Positions 46,788 through 55,706 are shown, counted from the stretch's first letter. The stretch: DNA of 64,000 nt from an uncultured Clostridia bacterium (GCA_946529215.1 CAMMZC010000005.1:1-64000), one strand, 5' to 3'. Numbers and translations are program-made. The notes: generated from the letters alone by a model not told the origin.

Positions 46788-47681
46788 TTATTTATCTTTT
46801 AATATTTGTCTTATTTCATTAATTGGTAATCCTGTAGCTTCTTTTATCTGTTCTTCTGTAAGATCCATTTTCGCAAGTTTATTAATTATTTTCTTTATTT
46901 CTTCTTTTCCTTGTTTTAATCCTTCTTCTTTTCCTTGTTTTAATCCTTCTTCTTTTCCTTGTTTTAATCCAACTTCCGTTCCTTTTGCTCTCGCTGACGC
47001 TAGCGCTGCATTTTCTTCCAATTTTGACATTAATCTTATTTCGGCTAATCTTTTTACTTCTTCATTTCCAGTTAATACTTCATATTTTTCTACAGCTTCT
47101 TCTATTTCTTTATTTTCTTTCATAGCCATTTCTAATAAATCCCTCCTCTCCATATCAATAAAAGCTAACCATTGATTTAGAGTGTTACTCATATCAGGAT
47201 TTTGTTTTCTAAACTTATCTAACTCTATATAGTAATATTTTACCTCATTATTTAATTCATAATCATTATGACCTCTTATTATTCTTATAGTTTCTAATAA
47301 ATACTCAGGTAAATCTGTTATACTATAATCTAATATAGCAATAATAATTACTTTTTTTAATTTGCTATAATCTTGTTTAGGTTCTAATTGCTCTACTATT
47401 TTTTTACTTGCATAAAATGTAGTTCTTTGCTCAATATTCTTATAATCTTTTAATTGCATCTCTACATTTACAATTTCACTACTCTCAAGTTCAACCTCTA
47501 AGTCCAAAATCCCATATTTCATTTCTTTTACTAATTGTTCTAATCTTGCATCATGAGTAACTTTTGCAATTTTTATGTCATTACCTAGTATTGCACCTAA
47601 AAAACTCTTTAAATTATTTTGATTTCTGCTAAAAAATAACTTAAATAAAATGTCATCTTTCATTTTTAATTTTTCTGCCAT
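46788..47681 (-). CDS. Rpn-family PD-(D/E)XK nuclease (recombination-promoting nuclease)
   Basis: 297 aa. The PDDEXK_2 region has MKDDILFKLFFS at the start and the core GILDLEVELESSEIVNVEMQ (D...ExQ). C-terminal ~225-270 holds GLKQGKEE three times (24-bp tandem DNA repeats) and a helical end. Rpn proteins cut DNA and are often mobile or phase-variable. There is a long non-coding region on its upstream side. Confidence 0.85.
   Translation of the reverse strand: MAEKLKMKDDILFKLFFSRNQNNLKSFLGAILGNDIKIAKVTHDARLEQLVKEMKYGILDLEVELESSEIVNVEMQLKDYKNIEQRTTFYASKKIVEQLEPKQDYSKLKKVIIIAILDYSITDLPEYLLETIRIIRGHNDYELNNEVKYYYIELDKFRKQNPDMSNTLNQWLAFIDMERRDLLEMAMKENKEIEEAVEKYEVLTGNEEVKRLAEIRLMSKLEENAALASARAKGTEVGLKQGKEEGLKQGKEEGLKQGKEEIKKIINKLAKMDLTEEQIKEATGLPINEIRQILKDK
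46908..46979 (-). repeat. three 24-bp tandem repeats inside the rpn gene
   Basis: Three near-exact copies encode GLKQGKEE. Because 24 is a multiple of three, copy number can change without a frameshift. Confidence 0.75.
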
Positions 47682-47699
47682 AAATCTTCTCCTCCTATT

Positions 47700-48190
47700 A
47701 TATTATATTTTTTTAAATTTTACAATAGCTATTTTTGTTTTTTCTAATTTTAGCATAACTAATAGTTAAACCTTATTACTACAATCCCCTTTCCTAAAGA
47801 TTTTTTTAGATTATAAATATTCTTTATTTTTATTAATTTAACAACGAACAAATTCACAAAATGCATAAATCATAACTCAAATTGCTAAGTGGTTAAATAT
47901 ATCCGTATCATTTAGCAATTAGTCTTCAAACATTTTGATTTATTCTAAAAATAATACTTTTGAATTTATAAATTAATTAATATAATTTTTTTGAAAAAAA
48001 TTAAACATTTTTTAATATATTTTTGCAACAAAATAGTTATTGCATAATTATAATATCATAAAACTCAAAAAAATGCAACAAAAAATTGCATTTTTACTAC
48101 AACTTTTCATCGCATTTTTCGACATTATTTGACAAAATATCACACTAATAGGTCTTTTTACTATTTATGAAATTATTTTTCCTCTTCTTC
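47700..48190. other. long A/T-rich intergenic region
   Basis: About 490 bp without a gene. Holds a loose hairpin near 47880-47920 (ATTGCTAA / TTAGCAAT) and the terminator at 48067-48096. I see nothing else. Confidence 0.5.
48067..48096 (-). terminator. terminator downstream of ORF 48194-48451
   Basis: AAAAATGCAA / TTGCATTTTT stem with T-run on the minus strand, about 100 bp after the stop. Confidence 0.7.
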
Positions 48191-48193
48191 ATC

Positions 48194-48451
48194 TCACCAA
48201 TCTACACCTCTGAATTCTTCATCTGATAGTGGTGTTATTCTTTCGGTTTCTAGTCCAAAAGAATCAGTTGTTGAATAACCATCATACCACCTTGGGTCTT
48301 CTTTAACTTTAGGCATATAAAATGCATTTTTTTCAACTCTTTCACCTGTTGACCTCTTTTCCTTAAATGGAATATCACTATATTTAATTTTAGATTGTTT
48401 TACAGGTTGGTTTACTTCTTGAGATTTTCTAAATTCTTCATTTTTACTCAT
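48194..48451 (-). CDS. hypothetical protein, 85 aa
   Basis: Polar, acidic, probably disordered: SKIKYSDIPFKEKRSTGERV in the middle, ending FRGVDW before a TGA. No known domain, no membrane segment. The SD is GGAG. Confidence 0.55.
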   Translation of the reverse strand: MSKNEEFRKSQEVNQPVKQSKIKYSDIPFKEKRSTGERVEKNAFYMPKVKEDPRWYDGYSTTDSFGLETERITPLSDEEFRGVDW

Positions 48452-48533
48452 ATTTAATTTACTCCTTTATTAATATTAATTAAATAATATTTTACCACAT
48501 AGTTATGTAAACGTCAAGATTTCGAAGTATTTT

Positions 48534-49553
48534 TTATTGTTTATTTAATGCAATTTCTATCAGTTTATCTAACAAAGAGCTATAACTATAACCAAAATCT
48601 TCCATCAATTTCGGATACATAGAAATATTTGTAAATCCAGGCATAGTATTAATCTCATTTAAAAATACTTTTCCTGTTCCTTCTTCAACAAAAAAATCTA
48701 CACGAGATAATCCATTTCCATCTAGGGCTTTAAATGCCTTGGCAGCCAATTTTCTTATTTCTTCTTGTTGCTCATCTGTAATAGAAGCTGGAATTACTGT
48801 TTTTGAATCTTGATTTTCATATTTTGCATCAAAAGTGTAAAAGTCTTCTGCTGATAGAATTTCTCCAACACGTGATGCCTCTACTCCAATTCTGCTATTT
48901 CCTAAAACAGCACATTCTACTTCTTTTCCTTTTATTCCTTGTTCAATTAAAACTTTACTATCATATTTAAATGCTTCTAAAATTGCTTGTTTTAAATCTT
49001 CATCATTTTCTGCTTTATTTACTCCTACTGATGAACCTGAATTACAAGGTTTAATAAATAATGGGAATTTTAATTTTTCGTTTTTTAGATTAATCACATC
49101 ATCTATACTTATTTTTTTCTCATCTAGGTCATTTTCTACAATGGTCATTTTCTCACCATCATAATCTTTTATGTATATATGTTTTGTTTGATTTATTTTT
49201 GCTTTTTCAAAAATGATTTTAGTATAAGATTTATCCATTCCAATACTTGAAGCTATAATTCCACATCCAACATAAGGAATTTTCAATAGTTCTAGCATTC
49301 CCTGAATTGTTCCATCTTCTCCATATAATCCATGTAATACAGGAAAAATAACATCCATATTTTTTAAATATTTTATAATATTTTCTATTGGTTTGTTATT
49401 TTCATATTCAAACCAATTTCCTTCCTTATTTATGTAAATGGGAAAAACCTCATATTTATTTTTATCTAAATTGTTCATTACAGAAGTTGCAGATTTTACA
49501 GAAACCTCATTTTCTGTTGACATTCCACCAAATATAACACCTAATTTAATCAT
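48534..49553 (-). CDS. ddl: D-alanine--D-alanine ligase
   Basis: 339 aa ATP-grasp enzyme making D-Ala-D-Ala for the cell wall. GGMSTENEVSVKSA (N-terminal), VLHGLYGEDGTIQGMLE, FPLFIKPCNSGSSVGVNK and FLNEINTMPGFTNISMYP are all present. The C-terminal DDL signature reads NEINTMPGFT. Upstream neighbour is murF, which uses the product, 96 bp away. Confidence 0.96.
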   Translation of the reverse strand: MIKLGVIFGGMSTENEVSVKSATSVMNNLDKNKYEVFPIYINKEGNWFEYENNKPIENIIKYLKNMDVIFPVLHGLYGEDGTIQGMLELLKIPYVGCGIIASSIGMDKSYTKIIFEKAKINQTKHIYIKDYDGEKMTIVENDLDEKKISIDDVINLKNEKLKFPLFIKPCNSGSSVGVNKAENDEDLKQAILEAFKYDSKVLIEQGIKGKEVECAVLGNSRIGVEASRVGEILSAEDFYTFDAKYENQDSKTVIPASITDEQQEEIRKLAAKAFKALDGNGLSRVDFFVEEGTGKVFLNEINTMPGFTNISMYPKLMEDFGYSYSSLLDKLIEIALNKQ

Positions 49554-49649
49554 AATTAATCACAATCCTTTCCTTTTTATAAATTCATATTAATGTAATA
49601 TGAGCGTGCGTAAGAAATCATATATTATTATAAAATAATACAACTATAA

Positions 49650-51038
49650 TTATTGTTTGATTTCTTGAACAATTTCAAACAATTTCATTCCATTTGATGC
49701 TTTAAATAAAATGCTATCACCTTTTTCCATTATATTTTTTAATTTTTCTATTAATTCCTCTCTTATGTTAAAATGAATTATTTTTTTCTTTTCCATACCA
49801 CTATTTTCCGCTTCTTCTGCAATATATTTTGCATCTTCTCCTATAGTAAATAACAAATCAATTTTATTTTTTGCAACCACTTTTCCAACTTTTCTGTGTA
49901 GCTCTTCTGAAAATTCTCCAAGTTCAAACATATCTCCCAAAACTGCAATTTTTCTTTTTGAATTTGTATTTGCCAAATACTCTATTGCTGCTTTCATTGA
50001 ATCAAAACTTGCATTATAACTATCATTTATAATTGTTATGTCATTTTCTAAATTAATAATTTCCATCCTTTTTTTTGTAAGTTCAAAACTTGAAATTCCT
50101 TTTTGAATTTCTTCATTAGATAAATTAAGCATCTTTCCTACTAGACTGGCACATAATGCATTTAAAATAAATACATCTCCCCCAACAGGAACTTCTATAT
50201 CAAACTTATCTCCTTCACAATTGCATATAAACTTACTCCTATTTTCGCTTTTTTCTATATTTTCTGCCATGCATTCACTTTTGTTTTCCATTCCAAAAGT
50301 TCTAATATTTACATTATGTTCATTTTCTTTTGCCCAATTATGTAACATATCATTATCATTATTTATTACAACTAAAGGCACTTTCATACCTTCTAATATT
50401 TCTAACTTAGCTTTTAAAATACTCTCTCTTGAGCCCAAATTTCCAATATGAGATGTTCCAACATTTGTAATAACAGAAACCATTGGCTTTGCAATCTTTG
50501 TTAGTTTTCTTATCTCTCCTAAGTGATTCATTCCCATCTCTATTACTGCTGCTTCGTGATCTTTTAATTTTAGTATTGTAAGAGGAAGTCCTATGTCATT
50601 ATTAAAATTCCCCTCTGTTTTTAAAGTTTTATATTTTTTACTAAGAACATTTGCAATAATATCTTTTGTACTTGTTTTTCCAACGCTTCCAGTAACTCCA
50701 ACCACAATCAAATTTTTATATAAATTTCTTTTTGCTGTAGCAATTTGAACAAGTGCTCCTTTTGTATCTTCCACTTGAATAATATTTTTATTTTTGTATT
50801 TTTCTAAGTCTTCATTATTTATCTCTATTTGATTTGTTATTACTGTGTCTGCACCATTGTCTATTGCTTTTTTCCAAAATAAATTACCATCAAAATTTTC
50901 TCCTTTTAATGCAATAAATGTATCTCCTTTTTCTATTTTTCTTGTATCATTTGAAAAATTTTCGCATTCTTTTTCTTCGTCTCCCGCAATTAAAATTCCA
51001 TTTGTACATTCTAGTATATCTTTTATTTTTAAATTCAT
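49650..51038 (-). CDS. murF: UDP-N-acetylmuramoyl-tripeptide--D-alanyl-D-alanine ligase
   Basis: 462 aa Mur ligase adding D-Ala-D-Ala to UDP-MurNAc-tripeptide. ATP loop VTGSVGKTSTKD (~116), TEGNFNNDIGLPLTIL, AVIEMGMNHLGEI and the C-terminal NDSYNASFDSMKAA. Forms a cell-wall pair with ddl. Confidence 0.96.
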   Translation of the reverse strand: MNLKIKDILECTNGILIAGDEEKECENFSNDTRKIEKGDTFIALKGENFDGNLFWKKAIDNGADTVITNQIEINNEDLEKYKNKNIIQVEDTKGALVQIATAKRNLYKNLIVVGVTGSVGKTSTKDIIANVLSKKYKTLKTEGNFNNDIGLPLTILKLKDHEAAVIEMGMNHLGEIRKLTKIAKPMVSVITNVGTSHIGNLGSRESILKAKLEILEGMKVPLVVINNDNDMLHNWAKENEHNVNIRTFGMENKSECMAENIEKSENRSKFICNCEGDKFDIEVPVGGDVFILNALCASLVGKMLNLSNEEIQKGISSFELTKKRMEIINLENDITIINDSYNASFDSMKAAIEYLANTNSKRKIAVLGDMFELGEFSEELHRKVGKVVAKNKIDLLFTIGEDAKYIAEEAENSGMEKKKIIHFNIREELIEKLKNIMEKGDSILFKASNGMKLFEIVQEIKQ

Positions 51039-51152
51039 TTCCTAATCCTTTCCGTGCATTTTAAATTTTTTAGCACATTTTACTATATTTTATAGAATTA
51101 TATGCAAAATAAAAAAATAATTCCATATAGTAAAATACCCACTCATAAAAAT

Positions 51153-51181
51153 TTGACACAGAAATTACCCAGTGATATAAT
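51153..51181 (+). promoter_or_regulatory. consensus sigma-A promoter of the Sel1-repeat gene
   Basis: TTGACA (51153-51158), 17 bp, TATAAT (51176-51181). The predicted start of transcription (near 51188) is only about 10 nt before the ATG at 51197. Confidence 0.75.
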
Positions 51182-51196
51182 GTCATTGGTGATTAT

Positions 51197-52687
51197 ATGG
51201 AAAAGAAGTTTATAAAAATGAATAACAATTTAAATCAGCTATCTCTAGGTAATTTTATTAGAATTATAAAAAAGAATTCTATTAATAAACATTTAGCAAG
51301 CCAAGCTGAAATATTTTGTATAATTTTTAATATTGATAATGTTAATGAGTCAACTATAAATAATTACTGCATAGGAGCACGTTGTATAGGAGATGACTAC
51401 AAAAATATCTATGTAGATTTAAGGAAAAAATATAATAAAGATAGTGCAGTGTTTGTTCCAATTGTTAGTCAGCTTTCTAGTATTTTAATGGGGAATATTT
51501 ATGAAAAACAATCTATTACACAAATAAATAATAATAAAAACTTAAAAAATGTTTGCACCTTACTTTACAATATATCTAAAAATGATGCAAAAGTTTCTGA
51601 AGCTTTTTCGGCTAAACTATTAAAGCTTATTAATTCAGATAATTTATATGATTGTATTGCTAGGTTATTGATATATGTAGTGTTAGAGCATGTTCAACCA
51701 ATATATGTTAGTGATGAAATTAATGAAAAATTAGAAAGTATTTTATACAATACTAATATTTCTTTTGATAGTTTACAGGAATTTTTAAACACACAATTCG
51801 ATGATGGAATAAATTATAGTTATTCTATTCGTCAATTAGCAAAGAAAAATAACCCTTATGCATTATTTGAACTTGGACTATCAGAATATTTTGGCAAAAT
51901 GACTGGCACACCTAGATATAATATAGCTTTTGACCATTTCTCAAAAGCTGCTATTTTTAATCATCCAAGAGCTAATTACATTGCAGGCAGAATGTTGATA
52001 GAAGGAAAAGTTGGTAACAGCTGTAAAACTGATATTGAAAAAGGATTAAAATATTTAAAAAAAGCTGAAAGTCTTAACAATATAGCGTGTTTAAATGTTT
52101 TAGGGCAATTTTATCTAAAACAAGGTAATGAAAGTTTAGCAGAAAAATATTTTAAAAGGGCCGCTTCTCATAATTTTGTTTATGCTTTTAACAATTTAGG
52201 AAAAATCTGTGAAAACAAAAAATTATATAATAAAGCATTTGAGTATTATTTAAAAAGTGCTAATCTAGATGAAAGCTGGGCTTGCAACAAAATAGGTGAA
52301 ATGTATAGATTAGGTATTGGTACAAAAATCGATTTAAAAAAAGCATTTGAATATTATAATAGAGCATTAAATGTTCCTATTGAATTTGTCCAAAATTATG
52401 CAAAATATAATTTGGCAGTTTATTTTTATATGTATGGTAATTACGAAATAAATATAGAAAAAGATGTAGAAAAAGCTATTAAGCTTTTAACTGAATCTTC
52501 TCAAAAATTAATAGAATCTCAAATGTTTTTGTTATGTTATTATGTGTCTATAAATGATAAAGAAAAGATTCAAGAATATAAAAGTATGGTTGAAAATAAC
52601 CCTAAGTTTAATATTGAAATTAAAAAACAAGTAGAAGATATTTTAAAAAAAGTTAAAAAGAAACCTAATTTGAAAATAAAACTTTAA
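51197..52687 (+). CDS. Sel1-like repeat protein
   Basis: 496 aa. The N-terminal ~215 residues are not recognised; from ~220 come Sel1/TPR-like repeats (NPYALFELGLSEYFGKM, HPRANYIAGRMLIEGK, NIACLNVLGQFYLKQG, FVYAFNNLGKICENK, DESWACNKIGEMYRLGIG). A protein-binding scaffold of unknown partner. Start 51197 has a short GGTGAT; ATG 51218 (MNNNLNQL) is an alternative. Followed by a strong terminator. Confidence 0.85.
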   Translation: MEKKFIKMNNNLNQLSLGNFIRIIKKNSINKHLASQAEIFCIIFNIDNVNESTINNYCIGARCIGDDYKNIYVDLRKKYNKDSAVFVPIVSQLSSILMGNIYEKQSITQINNNKNLKNVCTLLYNISKNDAKVSEAFSAKLLKLINSDNLYDCIARLLIYVVLEHVQPIYVSDEINEKLESILYNTNISFDSLQEFLNTQFDDGINYSYSIRQLAKKNNPYALFELGLSEYFGKMTGTPRYNIAFDHFSKAAIFNHPRANYIAGRMLIEGKVGNSCKTDIEKGLKYLKKAESLNNIACLNVLGQFYLKQGNESLAEKYFKRAASHNFVYAFNNLGKICENKKLYNKAFEYYLKSANLDESWACNKIGEMYRLGIGTKIDLKKAFEYYNRALNVPIEFVQNYAKYNLAVYFYMYGNYEINIEKDVEKAIKLLTESSQKLIESQMFLLCYYVSINDKEKIQEYKSMVENNPKFNIEIKKQVEDILKKVKKKPNLKIKL

Positions 52688-52718
52688 TATAATTATCGCG
52701 ACATTAGTGCATATAGGC

Positions 52719-52763
52719 TTTTATACAATAGAAAAGTCAATATGACTTTCCTATTGTATAAAA
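52719..52763. terminator. bidirectional terminator, Sel1 gene / methyltransferase
   Basis: TTTTATACAATAG.AAAGTC with its complement, about 19 paired bases and T-runs on both sides. Confidence 0.9.
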
Positions 52764-52772
52764 CAAATTCTT

Positions 52773-53477
52773 TTAATCATTTTTCTTTACCTGCACAGCT
52801 CCTGTAATTAGTACTTTTTCTTGTCCATATCTTCCCATTGTCTGTTCTTGCAAAAATAATACATCCCAATTAGAAGAATTAAAAAAGTGTAATATATCAT
52901 CTTTATCAAAAAATCTTTTATATTTACCATCATTAGTCTCATATAAATGATGTTCAATTTCTTTTCCTTGTCCTGCACCATAATTGATATCATTAATAGA
53001 ATTTACTCTATAGAGCAATCTTCCATTTGGCTTAAGAACTCTTTTTATTTCATTTATTATATAAATAGTCGTTGCTTCTGTAAAATAATGTAAAGATAAA
53101 TCTGCAATTACTACATCCGTAAAATTATCTTGAAATGGTAATCCTTTAGTCATATCAAACTGCTTTGTAACTTCTAACTCTGGGAAATTATTACTTATAT
53201 TTTGCATCGCTACTATTGAATAATCACATGGTATAACATCTTTTTCTTTTTCGACTAAATATAATATATTATTGCCACTTCCACATCCCAAATCAATAAT
53301 TGGAGTTTCACAGACTTCAATATAATCTCTGAAAATGTCCATCCATCCATCAACTTTTATTTCATTTCTATTTCTGCCATATACCTTAAATGCTTCATTC
53401 CATTGTTCTTGTGCTTTTAAATTAGCAATTTGTTCATTTTGTTTATTGCTGTCATTTTTAAATCTATCACTATTCAT
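52773..53477 (-). CDS. class I SAM-dependent methyltransferase
   Basis: 234 aa Rossmann-fold methyltransferase: PIIDLGCGSGNNILYL (motif I, ~57), DVIPCDYS (motif II), GLPFQDNFTDVVIADLSLHY (motifs III/IV). Small-molecule type by pattern; substrate unknown. Confidence 0.88.
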   Translation of the reverse strand: MNSDRFKNDSNKQNEQIANLKAQEQWNEAFKVYGRNRNEIKVDGWMDIFRDYIEVCETPIIDLGCGSGNNILYLVEKEKDVIPCDYSIVAMQNISNNFPELEVTKQFDMTKGLPFQDNFTDVVIADLSLHYFTEATTIYIINEIKRVLKPNGRLLYRVNSINDINYGAGQGKEIEHHLYETNDGKYKRFFDKDDILHFFNSSNWDVLFLQEQTMGRYGQEKVLITGAVQVKKND

Positions 53478-53487
53478 TGTTGTATTT

Positions 53488-54057
53488 CTACCTTTTCTTC
53501 TTCCATTTTTTTATATTTTTATTCTCATTTTTTATATGTAAAACCAATCCACATACAGCTACTATAACTAGAATTATCTCTGTAATAATTCCAGATATTG
53601 AATTTGCATAAATATTGAATCCTAACCAGAACAATGCAGTCGGAATTGAAATTATTTTATATATTTTTACATCTTTTAACCACACAGAAAATAGCCATGC
53701 AATTGTACCTAATACAGACAAAAGGCTTAATAAATTAGTATATGTAACATATGTTAAAATTGCTGTGTATGCTAAAATTATTGTAAGCATAATAACATCT
53801 TTTTTCTCAATTTTATTTGATTTTCCATTTTTTTGTTCATCTACAAAAAACATTATATTAGTAAGTATACCTACTGTAACCATTACCATTCCTTGATATT
53901 GCCCTAAAAACCAATATCCAATTATTAATAAAATAGACTGAAAAAAGCTAACTGCTAATATAGTTTTTCTGTTTTTAAGAAAATATGTACTTCCTAATAA
54001 AATATATGCTATTGTTGAAAATATTTGTGATAATATATATGATGTTGTAAATTCCAT
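53488..54057 (-). CDS. YgjV family inner membrane protein
   Basis: About 189 aa, six hydrophobic segments, with SQIFSTIAYILLGSTYFLKNR and NIYANSISGIITEIIL as in the YgjV family. ATG 54057 behind GGGGG is preferred over the track start 54114. Unknown function. Confidence 0.8.
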   Translation of the reverse strand: MEFTTSYILSQIFSTIAYILLGSTYFLKNRKTILAVSFFQSILLIIGYWFLGQYQGMVMVTVGILTNIMFFVDEQKNGKSNKIEKKDVIMLTIILAYTAILTYVTYTNLLSLLSVLGTIAWLFSVWLKDVKIYKIISIPTALFWLGFNIYANSISGIITEIILVIVAVCGLVLHIKNENKNIKKWKKKR

Positions 54058-54121
54058 TTTTAATCCCCCTATCTTGTCTATTATACACTTTATAATATAT
54101 TTTGTCAAATCCACAATTCTT

Positions 54122-54817
54122 CTATTTTTGCAAAAAAACTTCTATTCTTTTTTGTATGCTTCCATTTCCAGAATTTAATTCTTTTAAATCGATACAATTA
54201 GCAATTTCATTATTTTTTATTATATCTGCAATTCCATAATTTTGTTTTAAATATGTAATATTATCATATAATAAATTATTTTTATCCTTTTTTAGTATAG
54301 CAATTATTTTATTTCTATTATTCGTAATATTTCTAATATCTTCTTTTAATGTAGTATTTGGTATATATAAATTTGATTTTAAGTCTTTAACAAACCCCAT
54401 ACATGCATTCACATTTCCTATAATTTTTTTAGTTTGTAGATATAAATTACTATTATTAAAATCTCCTATCATAGTAGCCATTTTATCAAGCTTCATAAGT
54501 TGTGGCAACACTTGTAATTTTAAATCCATAGTGTCATTTCTACTCTTCAATTTATACTTATTAATTGTAATTGATCCTTTTTTTAATAAATCATAAAACT
54601 CATAACTATTTAATACTTTACTATTTTCATTTATAATCGTAACACCTGTTAAATGGCAATAACTTGATTTAGGAAAATACACTTCCTCTTTCATTAACTC
54701 TTTTTCTTTGTTTTCTATTATAAACATTATTTTTTTGTTTTTTAAATTTTGATCATAATCTTTCAAACACGTATATATTATTTTTAATATTTCTTTTTGT
54801 CTTATTTCTTGTTTCAT
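54122..54817 (-). CDS. PBECR4-like nuclease domain protein, candidate toxin of a type III TA system
   Basis: 231 aa, no membrane segment. It resembles the PBECR4 (phage Barnase-EndoU-ColicinE5/D-RelE-like) domain family: VYFPKSSYCHLTGVTI, FYDLLKKGSITINKYKLK, LQVLPQLMKLDKMATMIGDF and YIPNTTLKEDIRNITNNRNK. As a stand-alone protein it is a plausible RNase. The SD is GAGGAGG. Its start lies 20 bp after an intrinsic terminator, preceded by tandem structured repeats with their own promoter (see the ncRNA entry). Family call from memory of conserved blocks; the toxin role is inference. Confidence 0.65.
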   Translation of the reverse strand: MKQEIRQKEILKIIYTCLKDYDQNLKNKKIMFIIENKEKELMKEEVYFPKSSYCHLTGVTIINENSKVLNSYEFYDLLKKGSITINKYKLKSRNDTMDLKLQVLPQLMKLDKMATMIGDFNNSNLYLQTKKIIGNVNACMGFVKDLKSNLYIPNTTLKEDIRNITNNRNKIIAILKKDKNNLLYDNITYLKQNYGIADIIKNNEIANCIDLKELNSGNGSIQKRIEVFLQK

Positions 54818-54836
54818 TTAACCTCCTCTAAAACTT

Positions 54837-54884
54837 AAAAAGAGAGGTATTTTCGTACCGCAGTACCATAATCCCCTCTCTTTT
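54837..54884 (-). terminator. terminator between the repeat RNA and the PBECR4 gene
   Basis: AAAAGAGAGG / CCTCTCTTTT, 10 bp, with an inner GTAC.TGCG.GTAC stem and trailing T. It sits only 20 bp from the start codon, so partial read-through would set toxin expression. Confidence 0.82.
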
Positions 54885-54891
54885 ACGTGCG

Positions 54892-55002
54892 ATTTTTATG
54901 TTGCCTAACCAACCTGAAAGACTAAATCTTTCCTCGAAATTTAGGTTTTTTATGTTGCCTAACCAACCTGAAAAGCTTTACTTCCCCTCGACTTTTAGGT
55001 TA
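54892..55002 (-). repeat. two direct repeats, 54-nt period
   Basis: The two copies share the 20-mer TTTCAGGTTGGTTAGGCAAC plus ATAAAA and, at the other end, AACCTAAA. The period (a54898 to a54952) is 54. The changed positions lie in paired segments. Confidence 0.8.
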
Positions 55003-55057
55003 TTGTGGCAGTCGCACCTGCTGTGCAAAATAACTTGCACCTATTTCTACTATATTC

Positions 55058-55086
55058 ATTTTACAACAAATTTATACAAAAGTCAA
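55058..55086 (-). promoter_or_regulatory. promoter of the repeat RNA / PBECR4 locus
   Basis: TTGACT (55081-55086), 17 bp, TAAAAT (55058-55063). Near-consensus and immediately ahead of the repeat block. Confidence 0.78.
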
Positions 55087-55199
55087 GAAAAACTTTTTGA
55101 CAAAATACGTCAGATTCAGACATTTCAATATTTAAAGGCTTTAGTTTTTTATAAATTATTTAACTTTCATAATAGTTAATAATATCTTTATTATTAAAA

Positions 55200-55242
55200 A
55201 AAGAAGATAAAATCTTGCCCAAAGCAAAACTTTATCTTCTTT
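55200..55242 (-). terminator. terminator of the SASP gene
   Basis: 12-bp perfect stem AAAGAAGATAAA / TTTATCTTCTTT with a 19-nt loop, 5 bp after the stop codon. Confidence 0.8.
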
Positions 55243-55246
55243 AAAA

Positions 55247-55417
55247 CTATTCTACAGCACGATTGGCTATTTCGATTGCCTTAGAAACTATATTACCACA
55301 TGTTTTTGATGATACATTTTCCCATCCACCATCTTTTTTCACTTGATCATATACTCCTAATTCTTTTGCAATTTCCATTTTTAGATTTTCAGACATCTTT
55401 TTGCTATTTCTAGACAT
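55247..55417 (-). CDS. small acid-soluble spore protein, alpha/beta type (minor)
   Basis: 56 aa, below the ORF-track cut-off. MSRNSKKMSENLKMEIAKEL then GVYDQVKKDGGWENVSSKTC and GNIVSKAIEIANRAVE, matching the minor SspF-like alpha/beta SASPs: two helices with the ELG and CG.IV.KAI blocks. Coats spore DNA. SD GGAGGATATTGATT, then ATG 55417. Direct proof that the organism has a sporulation programme. Confidence 0.85.
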   Translation of the reverse strand: MSRNSKKMSENLKMEIAKELGVYDQVKKDGGWENVSSKTCGNIVSKAIEIANRAVE

Positions 55418-55677
55418 AATCAATATCCTCCTTCTATAATAAATAGGAATTTTGCTTTTTTTACTCCAGTGTTAAAACTTTCCTATTAGAAAACATTTAG
55501 TTATTGTTTTGTTTGAGCCTAATTTAAGTAACTTAGGCTTTTAACTTTAATTTTTATGTTTTCTTAAATCTTATTATTTGTAAAAATAAATTTTTTATTT
55601 CAATATTTTATTCAAAAAATGTGATATTCTGCTAAAATATATCATAATTTAAACTGGCATTTACAATTATGAAATAC
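55418..55677. other. intergenic region between SASP and ypeB
   Basis: About 260 bp. Contains AATAGGAA / TTCCTATT (55442-55485) and a hairpin AGCCTAA / TTAGGCT near 55528-55551. No gene. A forespore promoter is expected but I could not pick one with confidence. Confidence 0.4.
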
Positions 55678-55706
55678 CTTTTTTCCTCCGTCCCCAAAAG
55701 GAACCT
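55678..55706 (-). repeat. GTCCCC REP-like element after ypeB
   Basis: Identical over 29 bp to 38635-38663 and likewise starting at the stop codon (TGA of ypeB). Confidence 0.75.

Larger units (their letters stand above)
54837..55051 (-). ncRNA. tandem-repeat structured RNA upstream of the PBECR4 gene
   Basis: About 215 nt from the predicted start to the terminator. Contains a 5' hairpin (GTGCAA / TTGCAC), then two 54-nt repeats sharing AACCTAAA, TCGAGG and TTTCAGGTTGGTTAGGCAAC. Each repeat can fold as AACCT/AGGTT around an inner GAAAGA/TCTTTC type stem, plus GTTG/CAAC around GTTAGG; the inner stem differs between repeats yet still pairs. GTGCGA and TCGCAC close the whole block. No known riboswitch recognised. 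Layout matches a type III antitoxin RNA. Confidence 0.7.

Noticed and set aside
54892-55002. CRISPR array
   Set aside because: Only two repeats, whose intervening sequence is homologous rather than unique, and no cas genes in the window.
54837-55020. T-box, glycine or other known riboswitch upstream of the PBECR4 gene
   Set aside because: GGTACTGCGG and CTTTCAGGT recall T-box and glycine motifs, but the rest of the conserved cores (specifier region, AAAAGGAC segment) is absent and the downstream gene is not metabolic.
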